The notes below the pieces were generated by a model. It searched no databases. It was not told the DNA's origin and worked only from the letters and a program-made list of their open reading frames with translations. The position numbers and the translations under genes were made by a program. A stretch of 64,000 nt of DNA from Malus domestica. Lineage: Eukaryota > Streptophyta > Magnoliopsida > Rosales > Rosaceae. The stretch is taken from positions 25,759,501 through 25,823,500 of the forward strand of contig NC_091665.1 in assembly GCF_042453785.1 (NCBI RefSeq), written 5' to 3'. Shown one piece after another: positions 47,101 through 58,676 of this stretch (within the stretch, counting starts at the first letter, position 1; every line of letters begins with the position of its first letter).

Positions 47101-47147
47101 TCACAGTGATGAGGTTAAGATCAATCAGGATTACTCAATGGGAACAC
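44133..47147 (+). repeat. Duplicated segment, copy B (pairs with 3655-6067 and 10476-10985)
   Basis: Nearly colinear with copy A, but without the 4.4-kb composite insertion: in copy B the target between 46612 and 46655 is intact. Ends at the CACTA insertion at 47148. Confidence 0.9.
44929..46391 (+). pseudogene. Ty1/copia reverse transcriptase-RNase H fragment, copy B
   Basis: Same domain order and same deletion between SNGNV and DYKETFS as copy A. Here the RT reads LHQIDVKTALLNGDLEEKIY with the residues copy A has lost. Stops at the KLM|KLKKSI and KF|RVV positions are common to both. YVDD (LYVDDILLATN) is kept at about 45485. Dead. Confidence 0.88.
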
Positions 47148-49104
47148 TAGTAAAAAAAATAGGTTGCGCGACGACATTTTGCACGATGAACAAACATTCG
47201 TCACACAAGACGCACTTGCGCGACAAAAAAAAACTTCGTTGCGCGACGAACAAACATTCGTTGCACAAGACGCACTTGCGGGACAAAAAAAAACTTCGTT
47301 GCGCAAAATAGAAAAATAGAGAAAATAAATAAATTAAACTTGTGCGACGAAAATTTCGTCGCGCTAAGTATTCTTGTGCGACGAATATTTTTTGTCATCG
47401 CTTAAAGTCAGCAAGAAAACGTGGATAATTTAATTTGGCGGGAAAAACTTGCGCGACGAAATGTTACTTTTGTGCCACAAATATTTGTCGCGCAAGTGCC
47501 ACCAACTTTTCACCTTCCAATACTTCTAAATCAGGTAAATCAAAGGCTATTTAATGCAGATGTTTGAGCGACAAAGAGTTCGTCGCGCAAAGATCCTAAC
47601 TTTGCTAGAAATAGGCGCTTCTACTGTCATTTTCTTCACAATTTTGTTCATGCTGAGATGGCGGATAAAAACAACAACGAGAGTGTGCGCAAGGCTGACG
47701 CGCATGATATGAGAGAACATTTTGCGTTTGCTCGTGCAATTGCTGCAGCTATGAGAAATAATTGCCCCACTGCTAAGTGGCGTTCTGGAAAGATGTGCCG
47801 AGAAATGTGAAAAAGCTTGTGATGGATGAACTATTAGTAAGTATATTATTGATGGATCAATAATTTAGTTTGCGAAATTTTTAGTTATATGTTGGAATTA
47901 ATTATATGTATATATGTGTAACAGCATAAGTATGTTTTTGATGATGAACCGAAAGAACAACTAATGAAGTTGCTGGAGGATGCGTTGGAGGAAGGTTACA
48001 ATATGTGGTGTTATGAGGTTTTGCGGAATGGAGCAGGATCATCCAAATAGTAGTTTAAAGTTTATGTTTTGTACGACAATTTTAAATTTAAGGTTTTTTT
48101 TTTCTAATTTATGTATTTGGACTTAATTAGGTTTGAATTCTTGTTCGGTTTTTTTTTTTTTTTTTTTTTTTCTGAGACTAAAGTAAGCACCCTGGCTATG
48201 GTTTATATGTGTTTTTAATCTTTAATGAATATCGTACTTATGCTGAAAATAATTGTATGGATGAAGACATAAATTATTTGTAGAATAAATATTTAAGGTA
48301 TTTACTATTTTTAGAATAATATATTAGGTATTAATTATTTATAGAATAAATATTTAAAGTATTAATTAATTTAACAATAAATATTTAAGGTATTAAATCG
48401 TTTGTGAATATTTGTTTGTAATTACAAAGTTTACGTAAACATAGATATCTATGTTTACGTAAACTTTGTAATTACAATTATTTTATTCTATTCGTCGCTC
48501 AATATATTGCGTGACGATAATTCGTCGCGCAACTACACCTTGTGCGACGAATACATGTGTTTGTCGCGCTGTTCGCTATCTGAATGCGTTCAAACCTTCC
48601 AATTTATTGCTCATTAATGACGCATTTTGAGCGACGGCTTATAGTTTTGCGCGACGACTATTTCGTCGCGCAAAGTTGTCCTAATGCTATATAAACACAG
48701 TTTCAGAGTCGAAGTTTTCAAATTTTTTTTGTTTAAAAAAGAATGGCCGATTTTGGGGAAGGTTATGGGAAAAAGAAAGTTGTAGTGCGAGTAGAGAGGT
48801 ACCGACGGAAGCAAGTGCCGTACTTTGAAGGCAAAATTTTGGCTGATGAGGGAGGATTAAAGTTGATGAGGGTTGTTTTTTTTATTTTTATTTTTTTAAA
48901 TAAGATTTTGTGGACTTTATGTTGAATTTAATGAATAAGTATATGTTATGTGGATGAGTATTAATATTTGCAGTAATTATAATTTTTATTTGGGATCGTA
49001 AATTAGTTTTGTTAATTAATTTAATGTTTAATTAGGTTTGAGTTTTTGATTTATAATAAAATAAAAATTTACAGTACATACAAATAAAGAAGGAAAACAT
49101 AAAA

Positions 49105-49135
<31 letters not shown>

Positions 49136-49365
49136 TTTCTAGCACGACGAACGTCTTCTTTCGTCGCGCAAATAATATTTGAGCGACGAATACAGATGTT
49201 CATTACGCAAGAAATATTTACACGATGAAAAAGTTTTCTTCGTCACTCAAAGGTTCATTGTGCGACTAACATATTATTCGTCGCGCAAAATCGTTCGTCT
49301 TTTTTTATCTGAAATCAGCCTTGTGCAGAGGCAAACTGCAAAAAATTTGCAGATTGTGCCTCTGC
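47148..49365. mobile_element. CACTA (En/Spm-type) element, left part, split by a Gypsy element
   Basis: Begins CACTAGTAAAAAAA, the CACTA terminus, and carries many short repeats of the type TTGCGCGACGAA / TTCGTCGCGCAA in both orientations at 47150-47600, 48484-48680 and 49139-49300, as CACTA subterminal regions do. It is cut at 49365 by the Gypsy LTR; the rest should lie beyond the window. Frame pieces inside have no domain I recognise: 47658-47830 (MADKNNNESVRKADAHDMRE) and 47931-48048 (HKYVFDDEPKEQLMKLLEDA), separated by an apparent intron, and 48743-48925 (MADFGEGYGKKKVVVRVERY). Confidence 0.72.
48416..48477. repeat. Perfect 62-bp palindrome
   Basis: Two 31-bp arms, exact reverse complements with no spacer, centred on 48446/48447 (catagat|atctatg). 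Arms contain ttgtaattacaa and gtttacgtaaac, themselves palindromic. It lies between CACTA subterminal repeat clusters. Confidence 0.95.
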
Positions 49366-49489
49366 TGACACACCCCGTCCCGAAGGAGGGCATGCTGGCC
49401 GTCACGTGAGAGTGACGTAACCATTTACACAGTTCGGAAGCTTTAAAAATACAATTATTAAGATGAAACACTCGAGGGTGAGTCCTACT
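49366..49489 (-). mobile_element. Gypsy 3' LTR, first part
   Basis: Starts TGACACACCCCGTCCCGAAG and matches 62859-62982, then is interrupted by the hAT element at 49490. The 5 bp before it (TCTGC, 49361-49365) should recur after the far LTR, outside this window. Confidence 0.9.
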
Positions 49490-49496
49490 CACAGTA

Positions 49497-49660
49497 GAAA
49501 ATATCGATAATATCGGCGAAATATCGCCGATATTATCGTTTTTTTGGGACCCCGATATTTTAGTAACTATCCAACTTGTTTTCGGCAGAATATCGCGATA
49601 TTATCGATAATATCGATAATATCGCGATATTTTCGAAACTATCGCGATATTTGGTATGGA
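49497..49660. repeat. hAT left subterminal ATCG-type repeats
   Basis: Many tight copies of atatcg(ataat/gcga)atatcg and their inverses. The right end (56018-56100) has spaced cgatatttccgata units. Such arrays are likely transposase binding sites. Confidence 0.8.
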
Positions 49661-50859
49661 CTCATCGGAGAACACGGCCGGAGCAAATAATCCGAAACCC
49701 TAAATCCCCAAATGCTAAATCAAAGCAAATGAACTGAATCTACAATACAGGATTCCGAGAAGAACGATTTCAGTACAAAAATCAACATGTTTACAAGCCG
49801 AGAAGAACGATTTCAGTACAAAATTCAAAGCAAATGAACCGATTCCCTAAATCCCCAAATTCGGATTCAAAGCAACTGAACTGAATCCCTAATTCCTAAA
49901 TCCCTAAAATCTATTTCAGTACAAAAATCAAGCAACATGCAGATAAATCGCAATCTGTACAAAAATAGAAACCCTAATTCCTAAATCCCTAAAATCAATT
50001 TCAGTACAACAAAGGTGCAACATGCAGAAAAATTGAAATCTGTACAAAAATTTAAAGTAATAGAGGGGAAGAAGAGAAGTAGGAGCCTGGAACATCGTCT
50101 TCCTCACGAATCCAAGACGGCTGGGACAAGTTCGTGCTCCTCAGTGGTGTCGACGGCTTGGACTATGGAGACAGAGGGAGACACGGAGACACGGAGACAC
50201 GGACGGTTATGGAGTGGTGTCGACGGCTGGGTTTAGGGCGGGTGAGATGGGAGGAGCAGAGGGAGACAGGGAGACACGGAGACACGGACGAGGAGGATCG
50301 AGATTCGAGAGATGATGTCTCTGTGTGTGTGTGGAAGAACTGGAGAAGGGGGAAGGGAGGGAGAAGACTGAGAACTTCTCGGTGAGAACGAAGGCTCAGA
50401 CCGACCTCAGAGAGAGAAGAGAGAAGAGAGAGACTGAGACGATTCGAGAATATGGTAGTGGAGTGGGAAATGAAAGATAGAGAGAGAGACCTCCGTGTGT
50501 GGTGTACGTGTGTGGTGTGCGTGTGTGGTGTGGTGGGGGGGGTCTCGAAGTGTGTGTGTGGTGGAGTGTGAGTTCTTCAGTCTTTTTGACTGTCTGAGTG
50601 ATGGTGTCTAAGAAAAAAAAGCATCCAATGCTCCAAATTATTCAAAACCAAATCATTCCAAACCTATGTCTACCTCTCTGATCCAATGATCCAAAGAACT
50701 TTTTGCAATTTCAGAACATGCACAACAAATACTACTGCTTTAATAATGAAAGCGTGTGACAGTCTTTCACATGCAAAACAGTGTCAATGTCTGTTATATA
50801 CTTACATTCTTTCATCATCAGAGGCATTCACCGAATTTTAACTTACATTCTTCTTCCCA

Positions 50860-51420
50860 TACCATTTTCAAAACCATTCCAGATCCTTTCCAAAGCCAAG
50901 CAACACAAAGGCTTCCATATTTAAGGTAAGTTTACAAACTTAAATTTATATTATTGTAATTTATACAAAAACAAATAAATTTGTGTGCACTCGTATGTTA
51001 ATTTTTTTAAGTAATTACTTGCATGTTAATTATGTTAATTTTTGTAAGTAATTAAGTAATGTTAATATTAATTGTTTTAAGTAATTAAGTAATGTTGTAT
51101 AATTATTCCCTAGGATAATTTTAATATGTTTAATGTTATTTATTATTTTATTTTCCTTACCATTTTCAAAGTCATTCCAGATCCATTCCAAAGCTTGAAC
51201 ACAAAGGCTTCAATATTTAAGGTAAGTTTACAAACTTAAATTTATATTATTGTAATTTATACAACAACAAATAAATTTGTGTGGACTCGTATGTGAATCT
51301 TTTTAAGTAATTAATACTTGCATGTTAATTTTTGTAAGCAATTAAGTAATGTTAATATTAATTGTTTTAAGTAATTAAGTAATGTTGTATAATTATTCCC
51401 TAGGATAATTTTAATATGTT
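50860..51420 (+). repeat. 296-bp tandem duplication in hAT 5' region
   Basis: The segment around ttaaggtaag (50921) recurs at 51217 with the same following intron-like sequence. Each copy has a pyrimidine/AT tract and a 'tatttaag|gtaag' donor, so a 5' leader exon and donor are doubled. Confidence 0.8.
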
Positions 51421-51455
51421 TAATATTATTTATTATTTTATTTCTCTTACCATCT

Positions 51456-52375
51456 TCATTATCAAATTGGATTATTATTCATTAATATTAGGTTTTTTTA
51501 TTATCAAATTGGATTATTATTCTTTAATATTAGATTTTTTTATTATCAAATTGGATTATTATTCTTTTATATTAGGTTTTTTTATTATCAAATTGGATTA
51601 TTATTCTTTTATATTAGGAATTTTTTTTATCAAATTGGTGGATTATTCATTAAATTTGATTATTATCAAATTGGATTATTATTCATCACCATGTTTTATA
51701 TTAGGATAATTTTTTTATCAAATTGGTGGATTATTCATTAAATTGGATTATTATCAAATGGGATTATTATTCATCACCATGTTTTATATTAGGATAATTT
51801 TTTTTATCAAATTGGTGGATTATTCATTAAATTTGATTATTATCAAATTGGATTATTATTCATCACCATGTTTTATATTAGGATAATTTTTTTATCAAAT
51901 TGGTGGATTATTCATTAAATTGGATTATTATCAAATTGGATTATTATTCATCACCATGTTTTATATTAGGATAATTTTTTTATCAAATTGGTGGATTATT
52001 CATTAAATTGGATTATTATCAAATTGGATTATTATTATCAAATTGGATTATTATTCATCACCATGTTTTAATTTAGGATAATTTTTTTTATCAAATTGGT
52101 GGATTATTCATTAAATTGGATTATTATCAAATTGGATTATTATTATCAAATTGGATTATTATTCATCACCATGTTTTAATTTAGGAATTTTTTTTTATCA
52201 AATTGGTGGATTATTCATTAAATTGGATTATTATCAAATTGGATTATTATTATCAAATTGGATTATTATTCATCACCATGTTTTATATTAGGATTTTTTT
52301 TTTTATCAAATTGGATTATTATTCATTAAATTGAATTATTATCAAATTGGATTATTATTCATTAATATTAGGTTT
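51456..52375 (+). repeat. AT-rich minisatellite with higher-order units
   Basis: The motif ttatcaaattggattattatt is repeated dozens of times; longer units of 90-130 bp (with caccatgttttatattagg and ttggtggattattcatt) are repeated about seven times. It lies in the hAT intron or leader. Confidence 0.95.
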
Positions 52376-52537
52376 TATTATTCCATATTATTTGTATAAT
52401 TACTTAACTTTTTACAATCATTTTCTTTACTTTGTATTTAATTCTTCTGTAGAATAACTTTATTATTTAGGTTCTCTTATTTTTATCAAAAAATAATTGT
52501 CTAATTTTAATGAAAAATAAATATAGGTACATTTAAG

Positions 52538-55500
52538 ATGTCAAGTAAACGTGATCCAGCTTGGGAACATGGAGACCCAATAGACGGAAACAAACATGGC
52601 ACAATTTGCAAATATTGTGGTCGGGTAATGAAGAGTGGCGGAGTGACACGACTGAAGTATCATCTTAGTGGATTAGATCCATCAAAAAATGTCCAACGAT
52701 GCGATAATGTCCCCCCAGAAGTGAAGGCATTCATCAGCACATTATTAAAAAATAAAAAACAGCAGAAGGAAAAGATGACACAAGGAATGGAAAATATTCG
52801 AGCTGAGCTACGGGGAGAAGTCTATGGCCAAGCGGTTGACAGTGATGATGATGACGATGAGGACGAATGTGATGATGACATGGGACCTGAAGAACGACGC
52901 AGTTTGAAACAAGCATTACGTGCCTCCAAACAGTCAGCATGGGAAAGAGAAAACCTTCATAAAATTCCTAATAGGGGACAAGGTTCCGGGACAAGTGGTG
53001 GTGCACAAATGAGACGGGGAGGCAGTCTTAGAGAATCACAACCAACACCACCAATAGCCCCAAGTTTATATAAGTCATCCAACGCACGTCAAAAGAGTGT
53101 TTGGAGTTATTTCAAGGGAGGTAATGTGAAGGAGGGAATGGGGCGTCTAATTAGCAAGTTCTTTATCTATGAAAATGTCCCTGCTGCGAAGGCTTCATCA
53201 CATCATTTCAAAAATATGGTAGTGGGATGTCAACAGGCCGGTGTTGGAGTACAACCTCCCACTCCCTATGAGATAAGAAACAAATATTTGGATATGGAGT
53301 ATAAAGACATTGGCGAGTATGTTAACAAGTTGAGGTCAAAGTGGGAAACTAATGGTTGCACAATCATGTGTGACGGATGGACCTGCCCGACCAGATTATC
53401 TATCATCAACTTCATGGTATATTCCAAGGGCAAGACAATTTTTTTGAAGTCTGTTGATGCTTCAGACCATATAAAGAATTACAAATATATTTACAAATTA
53501 TTGAGGGATGTAATCATGGAGGTGGGAGAGCATAATGTTGTCCAAGTCGTGACCGACAACGGTTCTGCATTTGTCAAAGCTGGAAAAAAGTTAATGAAGC
53601 ATCATAATGTGTTTTGGACATCATGTGCAGCACATTGTATTGATCTTATGTTTGAGGCAATGGGGAAGAGAGAGAATGTTGCTACTGTGGTCAAAAGAGC
53701 TAGAACGATCACTAATTATATTTACAATCACGGTTGGTTGTTGGCAAAGATGCGTGAATTTTGCAGAGGAGAAATTATTCGTCCAGCTACCACTTGATTC
53801 GCCACCAACTATATTGCATTAAACAGCCTACTCAAGAAGAAAGCAGGGTTGAAGCAACTATTCACCAGTGATGATTGGGCCAACCACAATTTTAGCCGCT
53901 CAAATACAGGTCGTTTGGTGGAAAGTATAGTGCTTGATCATGCTTTTTGGAGTCAAACAGAACATGTGTGTCAAGTGTTTGAACCTCTTTACAAAGTTTT
54001 ACGGATCGTTGACACAGAAGTGTATCCTACTATGGGGGCTGTATATGAGTTGATGCGTGTAGTGAAGGATGAATTGGAAAGAAAACATGGTGCAAGGTGG
54101 GTCGTAAAAATAATTGAAGACCGATGGTATAAAACATTATACCACGATTTGCATGCAGCAGGTATAAATTATGTCATAATTTGCAATTCATTTCTTTAGT
54201 TGCATAAGTATTATTTATCTTATTAGAGTATGTGTTTCTTTGAACAGCATATTATTTGAATCCCCGATACCAATACAGACCCGGTGTTGGAGATGATGGT
54301 ACCCTTATACGTGTTGTACATAATGTATACTCTAAATTAGACCCTGCATCACCAGCAGTTGGCCAATTTGGAAATGAGGTACACAATTACTTAAATTATA
54401 ATAATTACTTTGTTGGATTAAACTAACACAATTTATTGTATTCAGCTAACATGGTTTAAAGATGCAAGAAGAACATTTGGAGAACCAACATCAGTTGCTG
54501 CTCGAACAAATATGTCTCCTAGTGAGTATAAACATATTTCACTATAAGTTTATAATAGAATTTGTTGGAGTTATTAGGCTTATCAACATTATTTTTCATT
54601 GTAGCTGAATGGTGGATCATGTATGGGACCGATGCACCAACTGTGAGAAAGTTAGCAATAAAAGTATTATCACAAACAGCTTCCTCATCAGCTTGTGAAA
54701 GAAATTGGAGCACATTTGCACTCATCCATACAAAGCAAAGAAATAAGTTGGCTCATAGTAGCTTGGAAAAATTAGTTTATTGCTACTACAACATGAAGCT
54801 TCAAATTCGAGATAAGGAAGCAGAAATCGATCATGTCGACCGTGGTGACCCACTAGATGTGTTTGATATTGTTGGTGAAGATGATGATACGGAGGGTAAC
54901 CAACTTTTTCAATGGATTAGACCTCTTCATTTAGATGATGATGAAGGCAACCCAGCTCCCAGAGTTGCTGAAGAAGCACGTAATGAAGGGATAAATGTAG
55001 AAAGAGTATTAGAGGAGGAGGTGGGATCTAGCAGCGCTGACTCTTTCGAAGAACTTTTGCACCCAATGCCAAGCAACACTGGAATTCCACCTTTTTCCAA
55101 TCCTACACAACCACAACATCGTGCTGATACTAATGATAGCTCTAGTACAAGATCAGGAGACTCACCTACCACCGGAGGTGGGAATGATGAAGGAAATAGT
55201 GGAGCTGGAGGTAGTGGTGGTGGATATGGAAACTATTATGGACCACCACCTCCCGGATATATGAGCCCCTTCACTGGTGAGGCAAACTTCACGCATGCAA
55301 CACAAGATGATGACCATGGCAGTAGGCGGGCAGGACCAGGAATTGGTGCCATAGGGAAGGACTATACTCGCAGAGAAAGAGGCAAAGGGATTTTGTCAAG
55401 TCAAGAAGATGACTCGTTATCTAGAACTTCAGACTCTTTTGGATTGGGAAGTAGTAACTATGGTTATACTCATAACCAACCATTTCCCTACCCTTTATAT

Positions 55501-55749
55501 CCCATTCCTGTTGGGATGGAATCGAGCGACTCATGGAATCAATCCCAGCCTCAATCTTCAAATGATTTTTCTTATGGACAACCTCAACCAATCTCGGATC
55601 CATATGGGTGGCATATTAACAATTACATGCAAAACTATTTTGGGGATTTATCATTTGATAACTACTTTTCACAATACACTCATTCTACACATAGAGATGA
55701 TGAAGATAGTGACAAATTTGAACCTCATAGGAACTCTATGTGGTACTAA
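52538..55749 (+). pseudogene. hAT transposase, BED finger type, one premature stop
   Basis: Exons: 52538-54161, 54248-54378, 54446-54521 and 54605-55749; phases fit, giving 991 codons if the TGA at 53795-53797 is ignored. Domains in order: BED zinc finger (residues about 10-60, C-x2-C, HLSG), acidic linker, DUF659/DDE core with CDGWT, VVTDNGSAF and the CAAH motif (about 280-380), then the hAT dimerisation domain (SACERNWSTFALIHTKQRNK, about 640-670), and a Gly/Ser/Asn/Pro-rich tail of about 300 residues. The catalytic acidic residues look present. The stop is a CGA-to-TGA change at a CpG; the frame continues intact after it. It moves hAT elements by cut-and-paste in the nucleus. Confidence 0.9.
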
Positions 55750-56116
55750 AGTGTAAAATATTGTACTAATTCATTATATATAAATGATTATGGTGTGTTT
55801 AGACTTCTTTCATTAATTACTACATATTTTCTACACTCATAATGTTTGTCAGATCGCTATATAATCAACTTGATAATGTTAAATCCATCGTGCAATGCAT
55901 TTCCTTCCAATTTTTTGTGATAAACTAATAGATAATTGACTAAATAAACATCCTACAAAGTTTCAATACAAATTTCCAAGTTTTTCTTACAATTTCCGTG
56001 GTTTCCATGTAATTTTTATCGATATCGATATTTTACCGATATTTCCATCGATATTTCCGTGTTTTCGGACTACCGATATTTCCGATATCACCGATATTTT
56101 CTTCCTTGGTCCTACT

Positions 56117-58656
56117 TTTGTGAATTCTGTCAGAACACCGTTGGATTCCTCGTGTCCACCAAAGCTCTGCTATCTAGAACCTGGAGGGGCGCAAAACAAA
56201 ATTGAGTGGGTCAGTAAAACAAAGGTTTTCGAAAACATTTCATTTAAAATATTTCTAACCCCTCGCCGTAAAACCTGTATACTTTCCCAGAAAAAAAGTA
56301 TATAAACATATATATATCATCAAAAGCTCAAATCACAATCCTTCAACGCTTTTCAGAAAGAATATGCCATGCCATGCCATATGCCAAAATATAATATGAA
56401 TGCATCAATATAAATCAGGTGAAATAATAAATCAACCGGAGACCCTATAGTGGTCCTGTACGGCTGATTCTATAGCTCAATATCCCATCCAGCCGGAGTC
56501 ACCAACTGTGACCTGTACGGCCCTGCCGGAGTCACCAACTGTGACCTGTACGGCACTACACTGCACATAAGTCGGAACTACCTATAGTAGTCTGTACGAC
56601 TAAGATGGTGAAATAATACGCTCTAGTGCTTCTCTCATCAATCATCTGTTCACATAATCTAAAGTCACCTACCAGTTGGAACCCCTCTAATGGTCTGTAC
56701 GACTGGCATGTCGGAACCACCTCTAGTGGTCTGTACGACTAGCATCTACTTGGATCCAAGGTGAGCGTGTGATGCAGGGTGAATAACATAAGCACTAACA
56801 CCGAGGGTGCAGGTTGTGAGCTCTCAACACAATTCACATCATCAATAAATCACATGAACAACATAAACCTCACCTGATACTCACATGTGTGTCCACATCA
56901 CCATTTCACATATATGCATCATATACCAAATCATATAATTCATAATATGCATGCATGGCATTTTAAAACGTACTTTCATTTAAACTCAATTTCTGGGAAA
57001 AATATCAATAGTATATAGGTATAAACAGAAATACTGCCCACTCACTTGGAGTTCGCCCAACAACTCCCTAGCACCACACATCAATGCGTCATGACGATCG
57101 GCGCCTAGAACAATAATCAAATCCAACATCAGAAATCATATCGATAGAATATATAACTTATATAAAACACGTCACTACGTAGTTCGATCCGGAAGATCTG
57201 CAACTCAGATTTCAAATCCATAACTTCCAAAGGTTCACAATATACCTCTAGGACAACATCCTAAAATTTCATTACCATCCAACGGTCGGATCTTCGTCAA
57301 TTGTCAAAATCAAGTGACGGTTAACATTCTATTTTATGAACTTACAACTCCAATTCCGAAAGATCCGTAAATCGGATTCCCGATCCGTAAGTTCCTATGA
57401 TCCTCAAATATTACGTATTACAACGTATCAAAGTTTGGTGACGATCCGACGGTCGGATCGTCAATTCACATTTTCACCTAACCACGAATCGAAACGAACT
57501 TAGGTTCAATTACTCAATTTACGTCCATCAAATATCAAAACTGAACCTAGAACCTTAAAAACATGCTAAGAATGACATTGGTGGGCCATTGGCCACGCGC
57601 CGCCACACAGGCCGCCGCGGGTGGCGGTTGGCCACCCCGGCTCGCCGGAAAATCCAACTATTTCCAAAAATTCTCAACAAATACAGAATTGAAGATCTCA
57701 ATTAGTAGAGTAAACTTTATACCTGAGGCCAAGGCCAATTTGGCCTGGAAACACTTCAATTTCACCAAAATCCGTGCGGACCCTAGAATTGGGTGAGTTC
57801 CAATTCGTCTTCAAATCAACTCCGCCGTCCCAACCAATGCTTGGGCTTTGTTATAGGCCTCAAGAGAAGTGTATGGGTGGTGGCAATTGAAAGAAATTGC
57901 TTCGGGATTGGGCGAATTTTGAACAAAAAGTCGCGGCACCCGTGTGGGTGTTCTTTGCGAAATCACCACGAAATTCATTGATTGTTGGGTCAATTAGGAT
58001 GCTAGGATGTCTTGCAGGTGTTTGGGGTTGATGGGAGGTTGAAGAAGACCAGAAATTTGGACGGAAAACCGTCGGAAAATGGCATTGCGGGAGCAGGTCG
58101 CTGCGCGAGTCATAGGTTGAAAACCCATCTCTGTTCTTCTTCCTCCGCTTCTCGCCCTCTCTCCTTTCCTCCTTTCCCCTGTTCCGATTGGCCATCCTCT
58201 CCATCTCTCTTCTCCTGATTCGTCCCCTCCTTCTTCTTTCAGATTGGGCAGTTTTGCCCAATCCCATTTTTTTTTTCCTTTCTTCTTTCTTCCCGACTGC
58301 CCAATCGTCATTCTTCTTCTTCTTCTTCTTACGCGCACACACACACAAACCTTCTTCTCTCATCCTAGCCATCCATTTAATTCTTCATTAAATCTGGGCC
58401 ATCCAAATTTTAATAATAAAATTTATAAAATGCTCAAACTTCAAACTTGAAAATCTTTTTCGTTATAACTCCAAATAACGAACCGTCAGCGCCTACACGT
58501 CCGTAGCGACGAGTACTATGAGGATATGTCAAGAAAATAAATCTTAGATGGCACGACACAACGATTAACCTCGAATAATGCGCGTGCCTCAAAGGGCATT
58601 TTTGTAAAATCCTTTATTAAAACTTTAAAATTCTTAAAATCAGGGACGGGCTGTCA
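56117..58656 (-). mobile_element. Gypsy 3' LTR, second part
   Basis: Continues the LTR after the hAT element and ends at ...GGGACGGGCTGTCA, inverted to its start. Full LTR length is about 2.66 kb without the hAT element. It contains an array of short hairpin units at 56436-56739. Reading frames inside (for example 57563-58450) are not genes. Confidence 0.9.
56436..56739. repeat. Six hairpin-forming repeat units in the LTR
   Basis: Units at 56436-56463, 56493-56520, 56526-56553, 56571-56600, 56675-56703 and 56710-56739. Each has the form cGGa-stem-loop-stem-ctgtaCGa/g, with stem pairs that change together: GTCAC/GTGAC, ACTAC/GTAGT, ACCAC/GTGGT, GACC/GGTC. Five homologous units occur in the other LTR, and two more at 61757-61786 and 61823-61852. 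Confidence 0.85.
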
Positions 58657-58676
58657 CAATCTACCCACCTTAAAAA
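58657..58676 (-). other. Polypurine tract of the Gypsy element
   Basis: AAGGTGGGTAGATTG on the minus strand, directly before the LTR start. Confidence 0.75.

Larger units (their letters stand above)
49490..56108 (+). mobile_element. hAT element, 6.6 kb, near-complete
   Basis: Flanked by the exact 8-bp duplication GTCCTACT (49482-49489 and 56109-56116). Termini are inverted: CACAGTAGAAAATATCG and, from the right, CAAGGAAGAAAATATCG. Subterminal arrays of atcgataatatcg/ccgatatttcc type fill 49500-49660 and 56018-56100. It holds one transposase gene with introns (52538-55749), a 5' region with a 296-bp tandem duplication, and a minisatellite. The only clear lesion found is one premature stop. 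Confidence 0.93.

Noticed and set aside
47057..47398. ORFs with repeated KKLRCATNKHS and FFFVPQV phrases
   Set aside because: They are produced by CACTA subterminal repeats.
50015..50385. Charged ORFs near the left part of the hAT element
   Set aside because: They arise from GAGA- and GACAC-type simple repeats, with no domain; probably untranslated leader of the element.
52734..52940. His-rich ORF on the minus strand
   Set aside because: It is the antisense of the acidic Asp-rich linker of the hAT transposase.
57860..58372. Basic, Arg/Lys-rich ORF of 170 codons on the minus strand
   Set aside because: It lies inside the Gypsy LTR in a purine/pyrimidine-biased stretch and has no recognisable domain.
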